Below are positions 51,246-59,540 of a stretch of 64,000 bases of DNA, piece by piece; position 1 is the first letter of the stretch; the number at the start of each line of letters is the position of its first letter. Origin of the DNA: Akkermansia sp. (GTDB lineage: Bacteria > Verrucomicrobiota > Verrucomicrobiia > Verrucomicrobiales > Akkermansiaceae). The notes under the pieces were generated by a model, which ran no database searches, had not been told where the DNA came from, and saw nothing but the letters and a program-made list of their open reading frames with translations. The stretch lies in contig JAFQEF010000108.1 of the NCBI GenBank assembly GCA_017399165.1, positions 1 through 64,000 on the forward strand, given 5' to 3'. The position numbers were made by a program, and so were the translations under genes.

Positions 51246-53426
51246 TCAGGCTGTTGCCGTGCCGTTCCACTGCACCGTCAGCGTCCAGCCCTTGCCCTCT
51301 GCCGCCGTGATTGCCGCCAGCACCTCCTCGTCCGTCTGGTGGTCTACATGGATGCCAATGGTGAGCTTGTGTGTGTCGCTGGTGTAGGTGGGTATAGTCG
51401 TCAGCACCCGAAGCGCAGAGGCCTTATCCAGCTTGCAGGAGTTGAACATACTAGTCCCGATCGACAGAGACGGCAAATCTGCGGCGAAGCTCGTCAAGGC
51501 GGTGCAAGAGGAAAACATAGAAGTCCCACCAGTCATCAGGGGCAAATAGCTGGAAAAGCTCTGCAAAGAGGCGCACCTTATGAACATGTTTCCACCACTC
51601 TGTAACTCGGGCAAATCGACGGAAAAACTCCTCAGCCCGCAGCGGTCAAACATCTGGAGGCCCGATTGCAACACGGGCAAGGCTCCTGTAAAGCTTTGCA
51701 AGCCGCTGCTTTGGAACATCTGACTCCCACTCGTTAATGCAGGCAAGTCGACGTCAAAACTCCTTAGGGCACTGCATGCACAGAACATTTGCGTTGCTTC
51801 TGTTAATGAGGGTAATTCGCAGGCAAAACTCGCCAAGCCGCTATTGGTAAACATAAATTTTCCATTTTGCAACGATGTTAAATTGGAGGTAAATCTAGCT
51901 AATGCGGTGCACTTGTAGAACATGTACTCCCCGGTTACCAGCGAGGGCATCGGGATATCCCAGCTCGTCAATGTTGATCTTTCATATTGTAAATATCTAC
52001 CACTAGTCAGTGTATCCAGCCTCCCCCCTGTCAGCGTGCTATCCGCAGCTACTGTCACATAATCCCCTTCCGGTTCGCCGCCGCCGGCTCCACTCAACTG
52101 CACAGCGGCGGCCGGCCTAAAAAGCTCGGTAAGCGAGCAAGAGCCGTTCAGGGTGGCTGTGGTGGTGGTGGCCACAAAGCCCAACTGTTTGCCGGCGGCG
52201 CAGGTCAGCTGAGCCTCACCACAAGAGCCGGTTACAGCCCCGGTGGCGGTAATGACGTAGGTATGCCCCACCTGCACAATAGCCTCCCCGTTCAAAATGG
52301 GCACATCGCGCCCGGTGGTGCCATAGGTTTCCAGCAGCTCCGCCAGCCCCGCGTGCTCGTCCGCTGTGATATGCACAGCCATATCCTCCACATGCTCAGC
52401 CGGGGCGAAGACACCCACCAGCATATGCCAGGTGTGCTTTGCCTGCCAGCTGCGCTGGGTGGGGTCAGAGTCCTCGCCATACCCGCCGGCAGCCCCCAGC
52501 AGGCCGCCGGGCGTGTCGGGGTCCTTGGCCACCACGCGCAGGCAGCACTGCCGCCCCATGTAGTAGCCGGTTTCTGCCAGCCCCTCCTCAGCGTGGAAAG
52601 ATACCTTAATTTCCTCGCCCGCTGCCACCTCGAAAGGCGCTGCAAAACTGTAGCTCAGCACGGCAGCTACAGCGTGCTGCTGCGAGTTCTCCGAGCGGGC
52701 TATGAGGGTGGTACCGCGCCATACCTTGAGCCATACGGGGGTATCTGCCGGGGTGGCAGTGTTATTATCGCGGCATTCGAGGGTAAGCCCTTTTATGCGC
52801 CCCGCGCGGGGCATCTCAAAGCCGAAGCCGTAGGCGTTGTAATTATCCTCCGTGGTGCCCTCGGGCGCCACATCCACCGCTGCATAGCCCAGCGGGGCGA
52901 TAAGCTCCGCCTTCTGTTCCTCGGTAAGGTCGTCATAGGTGAGCGGGTCTCCCTTGTCGCCCTTGGGGCCTTGCTCGCCTTGGGGGCCGGCGATGCCCAT
53001 GGTGATGGTGCCGGTGACGACTTCCGCATCTTCCAGCGCGGCATCGGCCGCCACGCGGGCGGCGTCCACCATGCCTGTGGAGGGCTCTGTCTCGCCATAC
53101 CAGGGGTCTACGGTAAGCTCGCCCTGCAGGAGGACGTAGACGCGGCCGGTGGCCAGCTGCGTGGCGCGCAGCTGGTAGCCCCAGGGCTCGCGGCGCGGTT
53201 TGCACACCTTTTGAGGCCCCAGAGCGAGCGGCGGGAGCTGCAGCACGGCGCTGCCGTCTGCAAACTCCACCACGGTGGCGTCCACCTTGTCGCCGGAGCT
53301 GTTTTCCGCGCCGCCCCCCAGCTGCCACTCAGCAGCGGGAAGCGGTGCGCCGGATGCGGAGCGCAGCGCAAGCTCGAATCGCTTGGCCACGCCCTCAAGT
53401 ACGCGTATGTTGAGTTGTTGAGACAT
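51246..53426 (-). CDS. Tail fibre / receptor-binding protein of prophage B
   Basis: 726 residues. A virion-binding N-terminal part, a short collagen-like stretch (GPQGEQGPKGDKGDP near 148), a middle beta domain, and from about 480 nine copies of a unit of the type MF..C.AL.SF...LPSL, like BspA-type leucine-rich repeats. The end (TLTVQWNGTATA) follows an AA-rich helix. The distal unit is shared with the prophage A fibre, which otherwise differs. The repeat region uses less GC-rich codons than its surroundings, a sign of separate origin. Confidence 0.8.
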   Translation of the reverse strand: MSQQLNIRVLEGVAKRFELALRSASGAPLPAAEWQLGGGAENSSGDKVDATVVEFADGSAVLQLPPLALGPQKVCKPRREPWGYQLRATQLATGRVYVLLQGELTVDPWYGETEPSTGMVDAARVAADAALEDAEVVTGTITMGIAGPQGEQGPKGDKGDPLTYDDLTEEQKAELIAPLGYAAVDVAPEGTTEDNYNAYGFGFEMPRAGRIKGLTLECRDNNTATPADTPVWLKVWRGTTLIARSENSQQHAVAAVLSYSFAAPFEVAAGEEIKVSFHAEEGLAETGYYMGRQCCLRVVAKDPDTPGGLLGAAGGYGEDSDPTQRSWQAKHTWHMLVGVFAPAEHVEDMAVHITADEHAGLAELLETYGTTGRDVPILNGEAIVQVGHTYVITATGAVTGSCGEAQLTCAAGKQLGFVATTTTATLNGSCSLTELFRPAAAVQLSGAGGGEPEGDYVTVAADSTLTGGRLDTLTSGRYLQYERSTLTSWDIPMPSLVTGEYMFYKCTALARFTSNLTSLQNGKFMFTNSGLASFACELPSLTEATQMFCACSALRSFDVDLPALTSGSQMFQSSGLQSFTGALPVLQSGLQMFDRCGLRSFSVDLPELQSGGNMFIRCASLQSFSSYLPLMTGGTSMFSSCTALTSFAADLPSLSIGTSMFNSCKLDKASALRVLTTIPTYTSDTHKLTIGIHVDHQTDEEVLAAITAAEGKGWTLTVQWNGTATA

Positions 53427-53471
53427 ATCGGGAAGTACGAGGGACGAAGTACGATGGACGAATTTGAACGT

Positions 53472-53846
53472 TTATTCAGCGGCGAAGGCGCGCACCTCCA
53501 CGGTGACATCTTTTTTCACGGCATCGGAATTGCTGTAGTTGTAGCTGATATCCGTGATGATGGAGACGGTGACGGTAGGCTGCTGGCACCAGGTCTCCGG
53601 CAGAGCGGTGGCGAGGGTGAGCGTGTCGCCCATCTTCCAGGCTTCCGCCGGCTCCAGCGGCTCCGCACCGGACAGGGTGACGGTCTGGTACTCATCCACC
53701 AGGATTTTGCCGCACACGCGGCCGTCCGGGCCCTTCTGGTCGTACCACTCTGCATTGTGCTGCACCTGGATGGACTCCACCAGAATGCCGTTCTCTGCGC
53801 TCATGCCGTACTGAGGCACGCAGCCGATAAGTTTGATTCCTGCCAT
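53472..53846 (-). CDS. Major tail tube protein of prophage B
   Basis: 124 residues, beta-rich (GKILVDEYQTVTLSGAEPLE). Place between tail terminator and fibre genes. Corresponds in order to 20802-21242. Assigned by position. Confidence 0.6.
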   Translation of the reverse strand: MAGIKLIGCVPQYGMSAENGILVESIQVQHNAEWYDQKGPDGRVCGKILVDEYQTVTLSGAEPLEPAEAWKMGDTLTLATALPETWCQQPTVTVSIITDISYNYSNSDAVKKDVTVEVRAFAAE

Positions 53847-53903
53847 AATTGTGTGTAAATGTGTTAGGTTGTTAGTAAATCGGGGTTTATCTCTCGAATC
53901 TCT

Positions 53904-54341
53904 CTAAAATTGTACCGTGAGCAGGAAAGCCTGCTCTGCTGTGTAGCCTACGGCTTTCTCTGCGCTCATGGTGACGCCGCCGGTGAGGTGGAAGCCCAGC
54001 ACCAGCCAGCGCTCCGCGCTAGTGGCATCGAGCAGGTGCATGCTCCACGCGGCCTCCTGCAGGGCGGCGGACAGCTCATCCGCAAAGTCTACCATCTGCG
54101 CCGCGCTCCACGGGCCTTCCGTGGGGACGATTTGCGCATAGAGGCGGCACTCCGCCTGCATGGTGGCATTGCCTGCCACCAGCTCGCGCGGCTCGCCCTG
54201 CAAGTGCACGCAAGCCCAGGTATTGAGGCTTTCCTTGGGGTCTGCCACCGTGGCGGTGATGCAGCCTTTCCACGGGTTGCCCGCGGGCAGCCGCACGTCC
54301 GTGCACTCAGCAATCTTTTGTAAAACAGGCTCGAAATTCAT
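53904..54341 (-). CDS. Tail terminator-like protein of prophage B
   Basis: 145 residues from ATG 54341; longer frames upstream overlap the next gene and were rejected. Starts two bases after that gene's TAG stop. Mixed alpha/beta, corresponds in order and size to 20380-20781. Confidence 0.6.
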   Translation of the reverse strand: MNFEPVLQKIAECTDVRLPAGNPWKGCITATVADPKESLNTWACVHLQGEPRELVAGNATMQAECRLYAQIVPTEGPWSAAQMVDFADELSAALQEAAWSMHLLDATSAERWLVLGFHLTGGVTMSAEKAVGYTAEQAFLLTVQF

Positions 54342-54343
54342 GG

Positions 54344-55180
54344 CTACTTGAGGATTTTCTTTGCTTGGCTTTCGTACCACTTGCGGATGTTCTCTATCTG
54401 CACCTTGCGGGCAGCGCGGGCGATTTTCATGACGCGCGGGATGCGCTTTTTGATATCCTCCCCCTGCTGTGCGCTGTAGGGCATGCGGTTGGTGGCGATA
54501 CCCGCCATCTGCCCCTTTTTGTTCTTGTAGATGCGGCCGAAGCCCTTGCCGCCGTGGTGCTCGAAGAAGCCGGCAGCGATGCGCTTGCCCATGGCGAACA
54601 CGCGGGCAGCCGGAGCCCAGCCGGAGATGAGCTTGCCGGCGTGCGCCTGCTGCTTGCGAATGAATGCAGCCAGCTTGGCACGCCGCACGAAATGCCGCCG
54701 GCGGCGCCCCGTGGGCTGCATGTGCCCGCTCTGCCAGCGTGCGCCCGCAAACGCGGCCTCCGGCGTGCTCTCCGGCACGGCTTGCTTGTGCACGCGTGCC
54801 CAGGAAGTGGGAACCACGATGCCGAAATTGCCGCGCGGCTTGGCGAGGCGATTGGTGGAGGGGTCGATAGCCAGCCACGCGCCGGAAAGTTTCCTGTACG
54901 GCACGGGCTTAGCGAACGCCTGCACCTGTGCGGGGCTGTCCACCCCGGCAATATCCTGCGCAATGCGGCGGTGCAGGCTCTTGATGTCTGCATGCCCCGT
55001 GCTTCTGAGAGCCTCGGGATCCGTTCCCACCGGGTGCGGCGGGGTGGAGGCGGCCATCCGGCGCACATAAATGGTGCCGAAAGCCTTGACAGCGCGGTCG
55101 TTCATGTCCTCTGTAAGCACCTGCAGGCGATGAAAGGCGCTGTTGTTCACCGTAGCTGTCAGGGTGAGCCCTCCGCTCAT
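54344..55180 (-). CDS. Tail completion / neck protein of prophage B
   Basis: 278 basic residues. Starts MSGGLTLTATVNNSAFHRLQ; a middle WRSGHM-like part and a basic C-terminus. HK97 gp10-like position. Overlaps the connector gene by four bases. Stop is TAG. Confidence 0.6.
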   Translation of the reverse strand: MSGGLTLTATVNNSAFHRLQVLTEDMNDRAVKAFGTIYVRRMAASTPPHPVGTDPEALRSTGHADIKSLHRRIAQDIAGVDSPAQVQAFAKPVPYRKLSGAWLAIDPSTNRLAKPRGNFGIVVPTSWARVHKQAVPESTPEAAFAGARWQSGHMQPTGRRRRHFVRRAKLAAFIRKQQAHAGKLISGWAPAARVFAMGKRIAAGFFEHHGGKGFGRIYKNKKGQMAGIATNRMPYSAQQGEDIKKRIPRVMKIARAARKVQIENIRKWYESQAKKILK

Positions 55181-55509
55181 AAGTGTTTGGCCAGCTGAAG
55201 GGTGAAAAGGGGGTCGGCAGCGGTGGTGGAGACCGCCGCCACGGTGTAAAGCTCGCCGCCCACGGTCACGCGGTCGCCCTGGCGCGGGGCAGCCCCTGCC
55301 AGCGCCTCCTTGCGCACGGTGGCGGTGAGTTTTACCTGATACTCTGCGCCGCCCTGCATGTAAACAAGCTGCTCCATGGCGGGGGCACAGATGACGGGTG
55401 CGGACGCATAGGCCACCGGCCCGTGGCTGAGCACAGCCGGCTCCCCCAGCAGGCGGCGCGCTTCCGCATCGCCTGTGCTCATGAATGCTGTGAAGGGGTT
55501 ACCGGCCAT
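55177..55509 (-). CDS. Head-tail connector of prophage B
   Basis: 110 residues; RQGDRVTVGGELYTVAAV is the beta-rich core of gpFII-like joining proteins and corresponds to the prophage A gene 19212-19526, which has a TAG. Confidence 0.65.
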   Translation of the reverse strand: MAGNPFTAFMSTGDAEARRLLGEPAVLSHGPVAYASAPVICAPAMEQLVYMQGGAEYQVKLTATVRKEALAGAAPRQGDRVTVGGELYTVAAVSTTAADPLFTLQLAKHL

Positions 55510-55532
55510 GTCAGTATAGTGGAATACCGGGG

Positions 55533-56612
55533 TTACTCTTCGGCAGCAGCGGCAGAGGCTTCGGCTGCGGCAGCGCCATCCTTAAGCAGGATAGCACCGG
55601 CGCCATTCACGCGGCGGGCACCCACGGCGGTGAGCACGGCAATGCGCAGCTGCATCTCGCCGGGCTTAAAGTACTGCACCATAGTGAGCGGGAGCTGCGT
55701 CTCGCCATCGGTAAGCTGCACCACGGCGGAGTAGGCCTCCGACCACATGAAGGGGGCACGCATGCCCACAGCCATGCAGTTTTTGGCTGCCAGCAAGCCC
55801 ACCACGCCCTCACCCAGCGGGGCGAGGTCGCTCACCTTGTGCACGCCCTCCACATCCAGCTTATTCAGGGAGAGGGAATCGTTATCCTCCGGCTTCAGCC
55901 CGGCATAGTGCGGGCGGTCCACCAGCAGGCAGACGCCCTCCGCATCGATGGCCTCGCTGAGGTTGCGATTCACATAGCCGGCACCCCAGCCGGAGCCTAC
56001 AGCGGGCACGGTGAGTTCGCCGGGGGCGGATACAGCCTCGCCGTCCGTATCCGTGACGCCGGCCTCCACCAGCTTACCCAGCACATAGGCCATAGCCTTG
56101 CGGCGGCAGGTCTCTACGCAGGCCAGCACCATCTCGTCGGCACGGTGGCCGTCCATGATGGCAGAGGCGGGCACCTTGCAGCCGGCGGCGATGATGTCGA
56201 GCGACACCTCCACGCCGGTGGAGCTGCCACCGTCCAGGGCGTCCAGATTGGTGGGGTTGATGACGGCGGAATCGGCATCCACATCCACCACGTTGACCGT
56301 GATTTTCGGGTGCACGTCCGGGTCGTCTGCCAGCACGGTGTCGCCGGAGATGTCCGTGGAGAATGCACCGGTGAGCGGTGCCAGGGTGCTGTGCCATTTA
56401 CGGATGGCCTGCTTGCCCACGATATTCCAGGCAAGGGAGCCGTAGTTGGCGGCGGCGGTCTGCCCGGGGGCTACGTCTGCGAGTTTGGCCTCGATGGCGG
56501 CTTTGGCCTCTGCCATAGCCTCGGGAGTGATGCCGAGGCGGGCGAGCTGTGCGGGCTGTGCGGTGGCAAGCACGGGGTACTTGCTCAACAGGGCGATGAT
56601 TTTTTCTTTCAT
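55533..56612 (-). CDS. Major capsid protein of prophage B
   Basis: 359 residues, Mu/HK97-like shell protein: N-terminal helix, AANYGSLAWNIVGKQAI, then VDRPHYAGLKPEDNDSLSLN and GVVGLLAAKNCMAVGMRAP, which parallel the prophage A shell protein. Ends in an Ala/Glu tail. Follows the protease gene. Confidence 0.8.
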   Translation of the reverse strand: MKEKIIALLSKYPVLATAQPAQLARLGITPEAMAEAKAAIEAKLADVAPGQTAAANYGSLAWNIVGKQAIRKWHSTLAPLTGAFSTDISGDTVLADDPDVHPKITVNVVDVDADSAVINPTNLDALDGGSSTGVEVSLDIIAAGCKVPASAIMDGHRADEMVLACVETCRRKAMAYVLGKLVEAGVTDTDGEAVSAPGELTVPAVGSGWGAGYVNRNLSEAIDAEGVCLLVDRPHYAGLKPEDNDSLSLNKLDVEGVHKVSDLAPLGEGVVGLLAAKNCMAVGMRAPFMWSEAYSAVVQLTDGETQLPLTMVQYFKPGEMQLRIAVLTAVGARRVNGAGAILLKDGAAAAEASAAAAEE

Positions 56613-56655
56613 GATTTTAGTGTGTGTGTTGTAAGGTTAAAAAGGGGGTGTTCTC

Positions 56656-57756
56656 TCAGTTCTCTGTGGCGGCCAGCAGACGCTCCACCTGATGATACGC
56701 CTCGCCGGAGGTGGCGCTGTACTCCAGTAGGGCGCCGGTGCGCGCGCCGGTGATGAGTGCCTGCACCTGTGCATCCGTGAGCTTGCGGGGTGCCACAGGC
56801 TCAGCCGGCGCAGGGGCAAGCGGAGCCCCCACGGCGGCGAGTCTGTTTGCTACCTCTCGCTCAATTCTCGCGGAAATTTGTGCGCACTCTGCCTCCGCGG
56901 CCTGCTGCACGGCTTGCAGCTCTGCCCGTGCGGCGGCTGCATCTGCCAGCGCAGCATCGCGCGCGGCCTTGGCATCGGCAGCGGCGGCGGTAAGCTCGGC
57001 GAGCTTTTCGGCCTGCATGGCGAGCCGCTGCTGCATGAGCTGCAGCGGGCTTGCTGCGTTGCCGTCTTCTGTAGGTTCGCCTTCTGCCTGTGCGGCGCGT
57101 TTGTGCGGCATGAGCCACGCCCCGGCGCGGCGGGCTATCTCCGCCGCGGCCTGGCGCAGGGTGCCGCTCTGCTTCTCTGTGTCTGCCAGCTCGAAAGGCT
57201 CCACGGTGCCATCTGCCAGCTTTGCCTCGATGGCTTGCGCGGCGGTGTACCAGGTATCGCGCTGCAGGGTGGCGGAAAGCTCGTCCGCCGGGGTGCCGGT
57301 GCGCTCGCTGTAGATGGCGCACATGCGCAGCCAGCTGTCGCGCAGGCTGTCCACTTGCTCCTGCAACTCATCCAGCCGCCCCCATACGCAGGTGGAAGGG
57401 GCATGCAGCATGAGCTGCGAGTTCTCGCTCATGAGCACGCGCTCAGCCGCCATGATGACAACGGACGCGGCACTGGCTGCCACGCCGTGCACCTCTGCCA
57501 CCACCTCGCAACCGGCTGCGCGGGCGGATTTGAGCGCATCGTACATAGCGAAAGCGGAGAAGAGACAGCCGCCGGGGCTGTTCACCCGCACCGTCAGGCG
57601 GGTGCAACCCTGCTTCAGCGCGTCTTCCACGTGGCCGCGGAACACCAGAGAATCGTCCGCATCCTCGCCGAAGATACCCACAATGTCGATGACACCGTGG
57701 CCGGAGTTCTCCCCGGCGGCGGTGTAACTGTACCTGATAATCTTTTTTTCTTTCAT
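56656..57756 (-). CDS. Head maturation protease (ClpP/S49 type) fused to a scaffold-like tail
   Basis: 366 residues. Residues 1-190 have the ClpP-like layout: VNSPGGCLFSAFAMYDAL, GVAASAASVVIMAA with the catalytic serine, and LMLHAPST with the histidine. A coiled coil of Ala/Glu follows (residues 230-310), probably an internal scaffold that the protease removes. The prophage A counterpart region lacks the protease. Confidence 0.8.
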   Translation of the reverse strand: MKEKKIIRYSYTAAGENSGHGVIDIVGIFGEDADDSLVFRGHVEDALKQGCTRLTVRVNSPGGCLFSAFAMYDALKSARAAGCEVVAEVHGVAASAASVVIMAAERVLMSENSQLMLHAPSTCVWGRLDELQEQVDSLRDSWLRMCAIYSERTGTPADELSATLQRDTWYTAAQAIEAKLADGTVEPFELADTEKQSGTLRQAAAEIARRAGAWLMPHKRAAQAEGEPTEDGNAASPLQLMQQRLAMQAEKLAELTAAAADAKAARDAALADAAAARAELQAVQQAAEAECAQISARIEREVANRLAAVGAPLAPAPAEPVAPRKLTDAQVQALITGARTGALLEYSATSGEAYHQVERLLAATEN

Positions 57757-57784
57757 TCTACCTTATATGCTCAAACGTTGTCGG
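57757..57784 (-). promoter_or_regulatory. Prophage B late motif, copy 2
   Basis: On the minus strand CCGACAACGTT, then TATAAGGTAGA directly before the protease ATG. Confidence 0.6.
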
Positions 57785-59240
57785 GTTTCCGTATTTCCTC
57801 CTGCTCAGGCACCGGCGCGGGCGCATCCGTAGCGCCCAGGGCGGCCTGGTGCAGGGAGCCGGGCGGCAAACCGAATTCCTCTTCCAGCTTGCGCTGGTGT
57901 GCCATGCGGCGGGCTTTCTCTCGGTCCACGTCTTCCGGCAGGAGTCCCTCCGTGGCCAGCGTGAACGCGGAGGGCGACATGAGCCCCTCGCGCACGAGGT
58001 TGATGGTGGCATCCGCCACACGGCCCACGTCTATAGTCATATCCCGCCCGGGCACCCAGTACACCTCATCGAAACGCCCTTCGCGGGGCGGGGCGAGGCG
58101 GCCGGAGGCTATCTCGCAGGCGATGACGTGGCGCCAGATGCGGGTGAGCCCGGGCGTGCGCCACTGGAGGCGCTTCTGCGCCCAGCGGGAGAGCTTAGCG
58201 AGGTCGAAACGCGTGCCCGCGCTGCCCAGCTGTGTGGAATCGTACAGAACGGTGGGGTCCAGCCCCACGCTGTGCGCGAGGTCGGCAATCAAAAAATCAA
58301 GAAAAGCTTTGCTATTCGGCCCCGGGCGGTTGTCGTTCACCACTTTGACATCGCGCCCCGGCTCAAGGGAGGTGATGGTGGTGGCGCCTACCATGCGGGC
58401 GATGGACACCGCACCCGCGCCCATGGTAGTAGGTGCTACGGGCATGAGCTTGCCGGCAATGCCCGGGTGCTTGTCGCCCTCTTTTTTGACCTCCACAAGC
58501 CCGATGGCGGCGGTGAGCTTGAGGCTTGCCTTGAGGTAGCCGGAGATTTCAGTGATGTCTTTCGCGTTCAGGATGGCTGCCACCAGGTCTGTGACGCCGC
58601 GCGGGTAGGAGGGCTCCGGGTTGTGGCGGTACAGCCAGCAGGCGGCGGCGGGAATCTCGCGCGTGGTGTTCGCGGCGTAGTCGTAGAGCACATAGGCGAG
58701 CGGACGCCCGGAGGGGGCGCAGCGCACGCCGGTATTGAGCCCGTGGCCGTAGCCATCCTCGCTCACTTGCGGGGCTTTGTAGAAGCTGAAGCTGGCATAG
58801 CCCCCACTCTTGCCCATGACGCAGAGGGCATCGCCGTCTATGCAGCGGTTCTGCTCCAGCCAGAGCTGCGCGGTGACGAAATTGAGCGCGCCGGAGGTGT
58901 CGAAAAAGGCCGGATTCATGACGCGCTGCAGGAAGAGGCGGCGGGCGGTGCGGTTCCATTCCTCATCCGCCGTGCAGGGTTGCGGCATGGCCCAGCCCTG
59001 CAAATTGACGATGATTTCCACGGCCTTACGGATGCGCCCACAGTTGTAGTACAGGGCACGGGCGGAGCGGTAGAGCGTCTGCTGGTCCCAGGGCGTTATC
59101 TCCCGGCGGGAGTCGAGCGTGGGCCAGGAGAGCAGCCCGCCGAAGTCCGGGCGGGTGGCCTCAATGCCCCACGCGGTGCGCGGGGCGGCGGTGGCAGCAG
59201 CGGTGGTGGTGGTGGTGTTTTTCTTGCGGCGGCGGGACAT
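57771..59240 (-). CDS. Portal protein of prophage B
   Basis: 489 residues from ATG 59240; the longer frame upstream overlaps the connector gene. After a Thr-rich start, ITPWDQQTLYRSARALYYN and the core with DGDALCVMGKSGG, MVGATTITSLEPGRDVKVVN fit lambda gpB portals. Ends in TGA within the late motif region of the next gene. Confidence 0.85.
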   Translation of the reverse strand: MSRRRKKNTTTTTAAATAAPRTAWGIEATRPDFGGLLSWPTLDSRREITPWDQQTLYRSARALYYNCGRIRKAVEIIVNLQGWAMPQPCTADEEWNRTARRLFLQRVMNPAFFDTSGALNFVTAQLWLEQNRCIDGDALCVMGKSGGYASFSFYKAPQVSEDGYGHGLNTGVRCAPSGRPLAYVLYDYAANTTREIPAAACWLYRHNPEPSYPRGVTDLVAAILNAKDITEISGYLKASLKLTAAIGLVEVKKEGDKHPGIAGKLMPVAPTTMGAGAVSIARMVGATTITSLEPGRDVKVVNDNRPGPNSKAFLDFLIADLAHSVGLDPTVLYDSTQLGSAGTRFDLAKLSRWAQKRLQWRTPGLTRIWRHVIACEIASGRLAPPREGRFDEVYWVPGRDMTIDVGRVADATINLVREGLMSPSAFTLATEGLLPEDVDREKARRMAHQRKLEEEFGLPPGSLHQAALGATDAPAPVPEQEEIRKPDNV

Positions 59241-59241
59241 A

Positions 59242-59511
59242 CTAGGCACGGGTATGGGTGAACATGACAACGCTGCACTGCCCGACCGTAGGCTGGCAGC
59301 CGGGGGTGAGCTTGCGCCTGATGGCTTGCCGGATGGCGGCGAGCCAGTTGACGGGCGAGATGGCGCGTGCCTTGGCATACTGCACGCCGCCACCGGTGGC
59401 GGCGGAGGTGATGTAGTCCCCCGCTTTGACGGCCTGCAGGGCTTCGCTCTGCCAGGCTTGCAGGGTTTCCAGCGATTCCTCCGCGAGGACTTCTATGAGT
59501 TCTTCATTCAT
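59242..59511 (-). CDS. gpW-like connector of prophage B
   Basis: 89 residues; helix, VKAGDYITSAATGGGVQYAK loop, helix: the standard gpW/gp6-like small joining protein. TAG stop lies one base before the portal ATG. Counterpart of 15251-15511. Confidence 0.75.
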   Translation of the reverse strand: MNEELIEVLAEESLETLQAWQSEALQAVKAGDYITSAATGGGVQYAKARAISPVNWLAAIRQAIRRKLTPGCQPTVGQCSVVMFTHTRA

Positions 59512-59540
59512 TCTACCCTTTACTGTGCGAGCGTTGTCGG
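59512..59540 (-). promoter_or_regulatory. Prophage B late motif, copy 3
   Basis: CCGACAACGCT, then TAAAGGGTAGA before the gpW-like ATG (minus strand). Confidence 0.55.
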
